32,272 bases of DNA from Mesotaenium endlicherianum (Eukaryota; Streptophyta; Zygnematophyceae; Zygnematales; Mesotaeniaceae): NCBI GenBank assembly GCA_009602735.1, contig WELA01006430.1, forward strand, positions 87,277 through 119,548. The letters run 5' to 3'. The position numbers were made by a program, and so were the translations under genes. The notes under the pieces are model-generated. The model did not search any database. It worked only from the letters and a program-made list of their open reading frames with translations, and was not told where the DNA came from. Below, one piece after another: positions 20,521 through 29,799 of this stretch (positions within the stretch are counted from its first letter, which is position 1; each line of letters starts with the position of its first letter).

Positions 20521-20579
20521 GTGTACTATGCCTAACAAAATAACAACTTTCACCAATATAAGTGTCGGAGAATATCAAA
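20521..20579 (+). repeat. B1 repeat of PAT-type element (59 bp)
   Basis: GTGTACTATGCC to GAATATCAAA. It matches B2 (21239-21297) with three substitutions and no indel. It overlaps A2 by two bases (AA), the joint expected of a circle junction. Confidence 0.92.
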
Positions 20580-20821
20580 GTGAATTTTTGTGTACAAATG
20601 TATTCAAAATAAGTTTTGATGACGACGACACTTATCGTGTCGAAAAAGCAAGCGACCGCCGAATCTAAGCGGTCCAATCAGAATTACTGGCGGTGGTGTG
20701 CCACCACCGCACCAAAACCACCGAAACCACTGGTTTCGATCGAAAACAAGCAGCTATATCAAGCAGCCGGTGCAAGCTACTCCTCATTGCGCACTTTGCA
20801 CAAATTATGCACACCTAACAT
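20578..20821 (+). repeat. A2 repeat of PAT-type element (244 bp)
   Basis: Same length as A1. It contains consecutive perfect stems: CGACAC/GTGTCG, GCGGTGGTG/CACCACCGC with a 3-nt loop, and CGAAACC/GGTTTCG with a 3-nt loop, overlapping the palindrome TTTCGATCGAAA. Confidence 0.92.
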
Positions 20822-21238
20822 ACCCCTCACCCACCCAAACATAAACATCACAAGGTACCTCCAAAGGACGCACACGCCAAAGAAGCACAAAGAGCACAAG
20901 CCCCACCAAGAACCAAGGGACCTACACCTAGGGGCTGGAAAGTATTGGGAAACTTACCGTACGTAAACTCAGGCGTTTAAAGAGAAAAAAACACAAAAAA
21001 AAACGACCACGTTCGTTGGGGATTACAAAGTCTGGATACCCAAGATCCTCGTACACACATGAGGAAGGCACATAGCGACATCAACCATAGCCAGCCGACA
21101 GGTCGGGCTTATCCCCCAGAGTAATCCATAGTCAAATATTAGTCTAGGCTAAATAGATTAGAAATAAAATAGCAAGCGCACATATAGTTCGAACTAGAAC
21201 TATTCTCTTAGATTGTGACGGAAATAGGTGCATATTGG
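20822..21238 (+). other. Noncoding stretch between A2 and B2
   Basis: About 417 bp found only here, without a long ORF. It has an A-rich run (about 20982-21003). It belongs to the element's 3' terminal part by position. Confidence 0.6.
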
Positions 21239-21297
21239 GTGTACTATGCCTAACAAAATAACAACTTTCGCCAACATAAGTGTTGGAGAATATCAAA
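21239..21297 (+). repeat. B2 repeat, right end of PAT-type element
   Basis: Copy of B1 (about 95% by eye). Beyond ATATCAAA the sequence (TAGGCAACATT) no longer matches, marking the element's end. Confidence 0.9.
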
Positions 21298-21987
21298 TAG
21301 GCAACATTTAATTGTTCCGGAGTTTAACAAAGAGCTTTTTGAGATCGCACTACACAACGAATGCCGAGCGTCGCTCTTTGTGCCGAACTGTCCCGAATTC
21401 CGGGTTCGAATATGCTCTAAAGTGAGGAGATGCTGGAAGCAGAGAGATGTCAGCCATGCTTCCTCATCCGAGCTGCCTCGCAGGAGCACGGCCACTGATC
21501 GTTCCTGGGCGTGGATACACTCTAGATCTTGTCGATGCGAGCAGAGATCATTGCGGAATTTATTCGGACCTCATTCGCATTGCTTTGAACCAAAGAATTG
21601 CTGTTGCTCCTGATTTTTTTCTGCAGTACTTACCAGAAGTCCCTAATCGCAGCCATACATTACACAAATAAAGATTCCAGAGTGTGTACTTCCAAATCCC
21701 GTGGATTCTCTATTTGGTCTTTTGCCTATGCTTCAGTTAATAAGCATCTCCGAGCAGCTTCCCCTCTCCTGTGTTGAACCTGGATACCCTTTCTTGACCT
21801 ATTTCAAGAGCTGTAACACAAATGATTCTCAAGCTTGTGCACGGGTTCTGCCCACGGTGGAACTGTGGGCCAAAGGTTTCTGATTGTGTCATATTGAGCC
21901 AAGCTTTCGGACTTACTTCGGAGGTACTCAGAAGTCCTCTGCTTTGGCCACTAAAGCCTGTTAAGTTTCTGAGCTAATACCATCATA
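21298..21987 (+). other. Upstream region of membrane-protein gene, with a weak ORF
   Basis: No recognised domain. An open stretch at 21644-21883 (IPECVLPNPVDSLFGLLPML and on to VLPTVELWAKGF) looks protein-like and is preceded at 21625 by a splice-acceptor-like TTTTTTTCTGCAG. It could be an exon or remnant of a gene disrupted on its left by the PAT-type element, or 5' leader of the next gene. I could not connect it in frame to the gene at 21988. Confidence 0.25.
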
Positions 21988-23099
21988 ATGGCTCATTTGG
22001 CAACAGAAGCAGCTGCTGTGGCTTCTGTTTGTCTTATACAGGAGGATGTGAAGACTGTGTCTGTGGAAGGAAGTCAGAAAACAACTCTGCTTTTCACTTT
22101 CGAGAAACCTGTCTTTGGTCTTCCAGACTCCCTGTTATGCCCAGTCTTTCAGATAGTTTCGTGGCTCTTGCAACACTTTGAAATGATGAGGACAGGGGCT
22201 GCACCTTCAAACCTGAAAGTTGAATTTTCAGCTATTGTGGCAACGTCCAGTTTGGTCTACTTAGGAGTTGCGGCCACCTATTACTACCAAGCTTGCCCTC
22301 TTATGGCTGCACTCTTTTCCGTGGTCACAGTGACGAGTCTCTTCTCAGACAGCATACAGCCTGATTCAAAGACTTGGTGCTGCCTCGATAGGAGCGTTGC
22401 CACTCTTGGAGGTGAGAGTGGGCTTCTCTTCTTCATGCATGGGACTTTGAAAGATGTTTCTGAACAGTATATATATTTGCACCAGGTGTAGGCTTACACT
22501 GGGAATCTACCAGGAGTAGCACATTTTGTTGCTATGCATACATTTTGGCTTAGAGAAGATATGGCGCACTACATGTAATGAACTTCTGACATGACGTTGA
22601 CTTTTCTGCTAAACACTCGCTGGTCTGTGGAATCAGGACAAAGCGTGCAAGAAAAAGTTTTATTGTTTGACTATGAAGTTAGTGGGGCACACAGATATTG
22701 CTTTTTTTGTTTACCCTTGCAAGATTGGGCTCAATGCTGCAAGATAGACTGTATATTAATTTACTAAATAATCTCTCTTTGTGCTGTTCCTTCTCTTCAG
22801 TGCTTCTTGGGCCAGCTCGAGCTTTACTTTTTTACGCCAGCAACCCCTTTTTGCAACTGGAAATTATCGGACTATCCATTTTTGCCATTCTTTTCCTGGC
22901 CTGGAGTCGCCAGTCGAATAATATGAATGAGTATATTCTACGACATACTTGCTGGCACGTTGTTAGTGCAGCAGGGCTGGTCTGGATGGCTTTCCAATGC
23001 CCCTTCAATATTGATAAGACTTCCTACCTACCATTTGACCTGAATTTTGTTCACGTTCAGGACCTTCTGGGAGTTATGTTGTTAGATCCTAGTTTATAG
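21988..23099 (+). CDS. Two-exon multi-pass membrane protein, possibly CREST-like
   Basis: Exon 1 (21988-22411) starts at ATGG in good context and ends at a strong donor (GGAG|GTGAGAG). Exon 2 (22801-23099) follows a pyrimidine-rich acceptor (CTTCTCTTCAG). The 1-base phase joins exactly, giving 240 residues. The N-terminal about 75 residues are mostly soluble. Hydrophobic segments lie at about 80-100, 103-122, 136-153, 160-175 and 190-206. Polar residues stand in or beside membrane segments: S117-S120-D121, D134 (CCLDR) and an H190-x3-H194 motif (RHTCWH). Spaced Ser/Asp and HxxxH are the signature of the CREST group (alkaline ceramidases, PAQR receptors, Per1, TMEM8), which are metal-dependent membrane hydrolases or relatives. 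I infer only a possible relation; the number of spans is low for that group. It is convergent with the kinase gene. Confidence 0.7.
22412..22800 (+). other. Intron of membrane-protein gene
   Basis: A GT-AG intron of 389 nt, phase 1. Reading through it instead would add a tail (SGLLFFMHGTLKDVSEQ) ending at a stop at 22489, a possible retained-intron product. Confidence 0.7.
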
Positions 23100-24010
23100 T
23101 AGTATAATAAGAAGTGGTGAATATATTTTAGGAACATCAGTTAGGTAGGATGCGGTACATAGGACATATCTTAAATTGGAGGTTAGTTTTTAAGGTCAGC
23201 TTCTCTCCCAAGTCAGATACTAGATGTTCACTTCAACTGCACTTCAGCAGCTTTTAGCTACACGCCAGTCCATTACAACGGGTGTGCGGCATATTGTATA
23301 GAGTATTTAGCTTGACACAACGTGCATAACTCTAATAAGACAAGTCATAGATTGCTCACTTAGTCATCGGTAATCTCAATCGCAAAAGGGATGTTGGGGT
23401 TAGTGCGCTAGACCTGAGGCCACCATTCACTTAAATGTGGGTGTCTTCTTAATGAGGGAACCCTCATTTTTCCATGTATTCTAAGAAGATGGTAGTCAAA
23501 CCAGCCCACCTTCCAACTTACCTGGTAACCCATGCTCAATGCTTATGCTGTCAAAAATTTGAGAAACACAAGAAGTACCGTCACTTTTGACAATGATCTC
23601 TTGTCAAGGACATCCAGGAACAAACTTGATTGTCCAAGGTTGCAATGGCTACCTGACGCAGAGGACTTCAATTATATTATAGTGCTTGAGGTCTGTTGCA
23701 TATGAAACCAATGCGCATCAACAACTATTAGTTAGCCAAGGATTGGACATGAAGTCAAAGAAAGTACTTGTGAAGAGTGTGTATTATTGAAAAAGCTCAT
23801 GCATGTGAACATCCTGTCAGTGAGAAAGACTTCTGAAGTTCAGCCCAAGCAACACACTTGGACTTCTCCACAATTGCAATGGGCTGCAAGCTGCATCATA
23901 CCTTTATTATCTTGCTTCGTGGGAATGGTACAACATAAGCTACCAGCTAAAAGCTGATATATACATGCAGGTAAGTGTTGTAAGCCAAGTCCGCACCTTA
24001 TGTCTTCTTT
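23100..24010. other. Convergent intergenic region
   Basis: It holds the 3' ends of two converging genes. I see no ORF, repeat or RNA gene besides the polyadenylation-type signal of the kinase gene. Confidence 0.6.
23903..23908 (-). terminator. Polyadenylation-type signal AATAAA of kinase gene
   Basis: AATAAA on the - strand, about 100 bases after the kinase stop codon, which is a usual distance. Confidence 0.5.
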
Positions 24011-27000
24011 CTACCTTACTCCCGACAGTTGCCGATGATTCTGGCAGCTGACCAACTCCTTGAAGCCAGACATTTTTGTCCTCCTTTTCCTCTTGCACTG
24101 GGGCTCCAGTACCTCTACGTGCACTTTTCTCAAAGACTTGCTTTTAGAGCTTGCAGTGTCGTCAATATCGTCTTCAGCACCCCACGTGGAACGCCAGGTT
24201 ACAGTGGGAGATACAACAGTCATATTCCTAGAAGAGCGCCCTCCACACTGGTCTTGCACATATAACTTCTGAGAAGAACTTGCAAGTGCTTCAGCTTTAT
24301 TTGCATCACTCCTATATACATAGTACTTGGACGATTTCTGCAATCTGTCTCGCTCTGCAACCATGTCTTTCATATATGACAAGGAATTGTGGAGGGAGGC
24401 GCTAGCATATGAGGTTGTGCCGAACAGCCATGGATGTTCTAGTGCTTGTTCAGCTGTCAACCTTGCTTTCATGTCCGGAGTAAGTAGTTTGAAAAGTAGG
24501 TCTTCCAAGACCGGGGAAGTCCTTTCTGGCAACCGGGTAAACTCTCCAGCCTGCATGCAGCATACCACCAGCTCCGGCCAACATATGAGAGGACACCCTG
24601 AGACAGTGAGAAAGTGCATATGATCTACCCTTCTGAAGCAGTGCTGGAATTATAGAAGCCGTAAATAAATTGCTGAAACTCCTATCCACAACAAAGATAT
24701 GGTTGTGCAACACCTCACTACTCGTGAATCCTCAGAAAAGAATGACACAGAACTATGCTACAACATTCAAGTCAGAACTTGCATACTGCTCGTTTTCTGA
24801 CAAGCAGGCAATGTTAAAAACAATCTGGACACTTTCCCCAATTGAAAGTTGTCACCTTTGCCCTGGTCCAGTCAGCCAGAAGATTCAGTCCCAGTTTCTA
24901 CTCTTAGCGGTACTCTACGAAACCATGCTTTTAAGCGATGCTAAAAGTTCACATCAATGTAAAAGTAACAGTTAGGTCAGGCAAAGAGGGCAAATTAACA
25001 TTATTTTTACCTGAAGCTTGAGCCATGTAGGATTTCCCTCTAAATCTGTTGAGGTTGGAGACGAAGGCAATCCGCTGAGCATCACATATAGAATTGCACC
25101 AAAGCTCCACATATCCGCAGCTGGGCCAGACACTTTCCTCGCATGGACTTCTGGTGCCATATAGAACGAACTGCTTAGAGTATCGTGGGAGTGTTGAACA
25201 GGTGCTATGAAAGAGGCTCTACCCAGGTCCACAAGTTTCAAGTCTTGGCTAGTGGAGTTTACAAATGCTATATTTTCAGGATTCTGCATCCACAAGCACC
25301 ACATGTAAGAGGTCATGCAAGATAAGCGCAAAGAGGACTAAGATATCAGTATATCAAAGACGCATATGATGTTAACAAAGGATCAATCCTATCTATCGGA
25401 TATGCAATGGTATCTCCACGGGTCCCTTCTACGAAAGGACAATGTACTGCACCAGATAATATGTCGATGGCATCAGCTTGTCCGTCCACCTGGCAAGAGT
25501 TCCAGATACCAAGTTCGTCCTCTTGTCTGGATTCAAGAGCATATTCAAGTTGAAAGCTTTGCAGTTTGCTGGCCAAGTGGCACTGACATGGTGACTTGGA
25601 TATGTGACACGGAGGTGTGGGAGGGGCAAGGAGGAAAGTCTACCAGATGCCCATAGGTGATACCATGGCCATGCAGATGGGCAAGCGCCTCCAATATTTG
25701 TCGTCCTGCAGTACCAATTAGCATACTGTCTATCAAGATCCAAACACAACTTACTTCCCTTTTTCACACGCCCAAAAACAGCGTCGCCAGAAGGGTGCGA
25801 GCGACTCCAGGCTTCATCGTTCCATTTTCAATAGAAAAATCTTAGCCCCACATGCGCAATTCAAGTAGTCGTGCATATCATTTGTTCACGATCACTGATT
25901 TGTGACATGCCTAAATATTTCAATATGAGTTAGTTTGAAAAAGTGCACACCTATCACTGCGGCATCAGCTTCCGTGAAAGTAGCTCTTGAAGCGATGGAG
26001 GCATATAAGTCACCTCCACCGCAAAATTCTGTCACCAGGTATATATTGTCTTGGTCCTCAAAAACAGCGAGCAAGCGCAATATTTGAGGACATCCATCAC
26101 CTTCTTGTGCCTGCCATGGCAGCACCACATTCAGTATGTGAGTGTGATAGCACTTGCCTAGAAACAATATTCGAGAGCAAGTAGCTGCCACAAATGAGTA
26201 TGTGCACTCAATTGGTTGAGCACAGTCATGCGTGATACTGACATTACTGAAAAGGGTAACGAGGTTACCTTCTGAAGAATCTCAATCTCAGAGAGCTGCA
26301 AGAAAAAACAACAAAAAAACACTAAGAACCCGTTACACAGCAAGCAAACAAGCTGCAAAAAGGCAAAATGACTGGCTCACATATATGAAGCCAGGCCTAC
26401 CACTCACGCACTCCCAAATGTTGCATCAGACTTGTTGTTTCAGATGCCCTGGTGTACTCATTTTAACCCCACGCTGGGGACGATCTTAATTGTGCTACAA
26501 CTATCCCTTTGATCAGCTGACCATGCTTCTTAAGTGCTAACCTGTCAGAAATCTCACCTTGCTTGTTTTTCCATGCTGCTGCTGAAGGATCAACTGCTTC
26601 GAGCACTTCTTTATAGCAACTCTCTCTTTGGTGGACCTTTCATATCCTACACTGCAAAGACCAACGGACTTTGAGTTAATTCATGTGGGCGACCCCTCAC
26701 TGACGTCAGCAAATATGCCTGCACTTCACACCTCAGTCCATTGTAGGCACTCGCGCATAATCAACAGCCAGGGAAGTTAAAGATATTCGAGTAACACAGC
26801 ATGCTTGCCATAGGTTGAGATGACGACGGGAAGCTATTGTAAACCACAAAACAATGCAAAGTTTCGTTCTCGAATCAACTGCAAGAAAAGGGCAACTGAC
26901 TTGTCTGTTTCAGAAAGTCGAGCAACCTTGTAAGAGCAACCAATGAGACTCCTCATTTATAATTTACAGTCTCAAAGTTAAGCGGCGGTTTATGGGGGCA

Positions 27001-27325
27001 GTAATAGATAAATTCTGAAAGAGCGTATCAACAACGATGACCGGTAGTGCTTCGCAGTAAACCAACTCTTCCTAGTCCGCAGACAGTCGTTCAAAGCCAT
27101 TGATGGAACGATACAGACTCATCAGGCCAAGTTTAAAGAAAAGCAGCAGGCTTGATTATACCAGACGCTGCCGTTATGAGAATCTCCGAGGGCATCTCCA
27201 CTCAGTTTGTAGACCTTCTTAATGTCTAAATAAGATGGCGCATTAAGACCTGCCTCGCTCAGCCAAGCTGGACTATTTGGTATAACGGCGTCCTTCTTCG
27301 AGCGTCCCAGGCAAAGGTTTCCCAT
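24011..27325 (-). CDS. CDPK/CaMK-like protein kinase gene, predicted pseudokinase, seven exons
   Basis: Exons on the - strand: 27325-27162, 26651-26558, 26295-26269, 26110-25951, 25705-25644, 25283-25011, 24550-24011. All junctions are GT-AG, phases fit, and the total of 1320 nt gives 439 residues. MGNLC at the N-terminus predicts myristoylation and palmitoylation, hence membrane attachment. The kinase domain (about 38-301) has a weak glycine loop (LGDSHNGSV), the ATP lysine K69 (VAIKKCSK), LLAVFEDQDNIYLVTEFCGGGDLY, DLG188-190, MAPE and DMWSFGAILYVMLSG, ending LTAEQALEHPW. Where HRDLKPEN is expected it reads YGHLNPEN (166-173), so the catalytic Asp is His and the following Lys is Asn. No spacing is lost, so a missing exon is unlikely. 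There are no EF-hands. The tail (302-439) is charged with a basic KRKRRTK patch. Phosphotransfer is probably lost; a scaffold or regulator role is inference. Confidence 0.85.
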
Positions 27326-28527
27326 GTTGCTTCAACACTATAGGTCGACGTATTGGCCCACATGAATCTTAATAAGCAACTGCGAAATGACAGAATGCAA
27401 CTGAAAGTAAGCCTCTGCCATCTCAGATGTCTATGTCATAAGAGGTATTTGGTCATGTTTGCTACTGAAAAGATGGCGCCTGTATGCTCCCGCACTAGAT
27501 GCATCGTTTTGGAGTCTCCAAGCGCTGTTGGGCACTATATTGCTCCTGGAGAATATGAACGAGAAACTCAATTGACGGGATGTATACCAAAGTGACGACG
27601 AGAGATGAGACCATGCAGAAGAAACGAAAATTTGAAGGCGCAAATGTCGCTCTCAGCCTGTCGGTAACAGCGACGTCGTAATGAGATCGTGGTCGATGGG
27701 CTGCTGAAGGTCACTTCGTCCCTGTAGGAGAGGACCATCCGTACTCCAATGACGACTTCAATCGACCACAAGCACATGTTCGCTTGTGCAAGACTGTACA
27801 AAGTTGACATGCATGTGCAATAGACCACTTATTCCTGCTATTTCCCACTATTTTTGAAAATTACATTTAATGTCGAATCACTCTTTGCATGATGACCTTA
27901 AGAAGATGCTGAAGCAAGGACAACTTGTGCTTAATCATAAAGCACCGTTTGATGAGATATAGGTGTTCTCTGCAATCAAAAGAACAACGTCTAAATTTAT
28001 GAAGGGCTCATGCCGTTTTTACGACTTCTTTTCCAGCAGAAAAGAGTAAGCATATTAATGAATATTCTTCTATCAGATTTGTATCATGTTGCAACTTCTG
28101 GATTCTTATGTTTATAATTATGCACCATAATGTAGCAATATTTTGAACTGTTTCAGCTTCAAAAGACTTGGTAACAATAGATGACGTCATCAGCTTCTGT
28201 TATGTAATTAATTGCCTTTGAGACCCAAAAAAAAATATTCAAGAATAAGGCACGCACGAAGACTTGCGTGCCAATTTGTGTTAAGCTGTACGTGCAATAT
28301 AAAAAATATTCTTGAAGACATACTTGTATGTGGTAGTGGTATCCCTGTGCATCTCGAAAAGGTTGACCTTAGCAGTTAATCCACTTCTACTTCACACCAC
28401 TTTATTGTAGTAGTTTACATGCTTATTGTAAGAAGATGTTGACGCTCTTGGTTGTTGCTACACTTAGGCATAATGCTATGTTCATGGACTGCATCATAAG
28501 CGATGTGTTAAAATATCTAAAACAACG
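27326..28527. other. Upstream region of kinase gene, no gene seen
   Basis: About 1.2 kb with only short chance ORFs. It would hold the kinase promoter on its left side. A nested inverted repeat lies at 28238-28316. Confidence 0.5.
28238..28316. repeat. Nested inverted repeat with GC-rich hairpin
   Basis: An outer pair TTCAAGAATA (28238) / TATTCTTGAA (28307) surrounds an inner perfect stem GGCACGCA (28249) / TGCGTGCC (28265) with an 8-nt loop, flanked by A-runs. It could be a small hairpin element or a 3' end signal; nothing else supports either. Confidence 0.5.
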
Positions 28528-29030
28528 TGTAGTGAAACAGATAGATAAAGTACTTAGTAAAACAGAATACTTTATCTATTCAAGACAAGGATCTTTGAAC
28601 ACAAGTGGTAGCTTCTTGAAAGAGAGATGGCTTCTTGAAAGTTAATATATTTCTGGATTTTGGCAAGTACAAGAGTGATAATCCAATGTCTTTCTATGCT
28701 CTAGCTCTTGTTTATATACTTGCTAAATAAGTAATTTTTAGGAAGGTGTATGTTGATGTGTTGGCACCCAACACATCCCAAAACTTGCCACCTCTTTCTA
28801 GAATAATGTACACATGTCCTTTTGACCTAAAAATGGCACATCTGACTTTTGCCACATGGAGTTCTTCTAGGTCTTTCCTCTAACTTCGAAAATGCCTTGG
28901 AAGGTTCAAAGGACATGAACCAAGTTACTAGAGTACCTATTCACACTTGACTCCACACAATACTACTCCAAATATATTTGAAAACATTAAAATATATGCA
29001 AACTAATATATAATAACTCAAATCACTACA
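28528..29030 (-). repeat. 3' LTR of family-A right copy (503 bp)
   Basis: Ends on the - strand TGTAGTGATTTGAG...TGTTTCACTACA. It matches 2650-3151 throughout and the 60-bp fragment at 2474. It includes TATATAAAC (TATA-like) in the segment before CAAGAGCTAGAGC. Confidence 0.92.
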
Positions 29031-29041
29031 TCACCCCCCCG
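29031..29041 (-). other. Polypurine tract of family-A right copy
   Basis: On the - strand a CGGGGGGGTGA-type run touches the LTR start. Confidence 0.7.
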
Positions 29042-29064
29042 ATAGAAAAAGCGACGTCTCGGCG

Positions 29065-29190
29065 CGTCAAGTCAGGTCTTACACATGTGGAGCAAACTAG
29101 TCAACAGTTTCAAGTCAGATGCCACACATGTGAAGAGGACTAGTCAAAGGCGCCAAGTCAGGTGCTACACATGTAAGGTAGACTAGGCAA
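29065..29190 (-). repeat. 43-bp tandem repeat, three units (right copy)
   Basis: ACACATGT at 29081, 29124 and 29167, exactly 43 bp apart, with the AAGTCAG-type partner motif. It is the counterpart of 2330-2445. Confidence 0.8.
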
Positions 29191-29799
29191 GGTCGTAGGT
29201 GGTGTGACCTTATTGGCTAGCCTACTCCTTAATGATAAAGAAAATTGTACAAGTTGGCCCAGAATCTGCCACGAACTCAAAAATTCATAGCGGCCACAGA
29301 ACTGCTCCAAATCTGAAAATTCGAGTGCCAGACGGACCGCGTCGGAGAACTCTACCGGGTCACCAAATTTGAGAGCATTCTCATTTCTGGAGTGTCGTTG
29401 AGAGCTGAGAGAGTAGGCACTCCTCCAAATCTGTGCAGAAACTTCTGAAAATCATAAGTCCTTCTATACTTCTCCAAATTCTGCAAACTAAGTCTCAAAC
29501 TGGGCGCTGTAAGATGTTCTACCAGAGTCTTGAGTTTCAGAGCATTCCAAGTTCAGGGGAAGGCACAATGTCAGAAGGCATATTCTGTCCTAACAATGCC
29601 AGCAGCCTGACCCCCTTCTACTTAGAGCATCATATCTCTCTCACCAGTGCTCCAAATTGAGCAAACTTGGACTCTAAATGACCGGCTACTCATGGACTAC
29701 AGCCAGGTAAATTTTCAGAATTTATTATGCAGAGACCTATTACCAGTAGCAGTTTTAGTTTTCTGTCCAGAAACTGCGAGAAGAGAAGAGTGTCTAATG
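29191..29799 (-). other. Post-pol spacer of family-A element
   Basis: Noncoding on the element's sense strand. It matches 1790-2330 of the left copy. A 75-codon antisense ORF is open in both copies but shows no sign of selection. Confidence 0.6.

Larger units (their letters stand above)
7466..21297 (+). mobile_element. DIRS-superfamily YR retrotransposon with PAT-type split direct repeats
   Basis: This element has a gag-like ORF, a DIRS-type reverse transcriptase/RNase H with a downstream conserved domain, and a tyrosine recombinase. They are bounded by repeats in the order A1 (7466-7709), ORFs, B1 (20521-20579) fused to A2 (20578-20821), and B2 (21239-21297). Such split direct repeats define PAT/Ngaro/Kangaroo-like elements, which are thought to insert as circles through the recombinase without target duplication. 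The outer flanks show none. The 8.3-kb chromovirus at 9713-18037 is nested in it, so the element itself is about 5.5 kb. The enzyme genes carry several stops and frameshifts. Confidence 0.9.

Noticed and set aside
20610..20660. Hammerhead-ribozyme-like string TTGATGA ... stem ... GAAA in the A repeat
   Set aside because: The invariant C before TGATGA is T, the helix does not start next to the core (extra bases), and the A1 copy lacks GAAA.
25011..25644. A missed exon that would restore HRD in the kinase
   Set aside because: The spacing from HLHGHGI to NPEN matches the canonical length exactly, leaving no room for extra residues.
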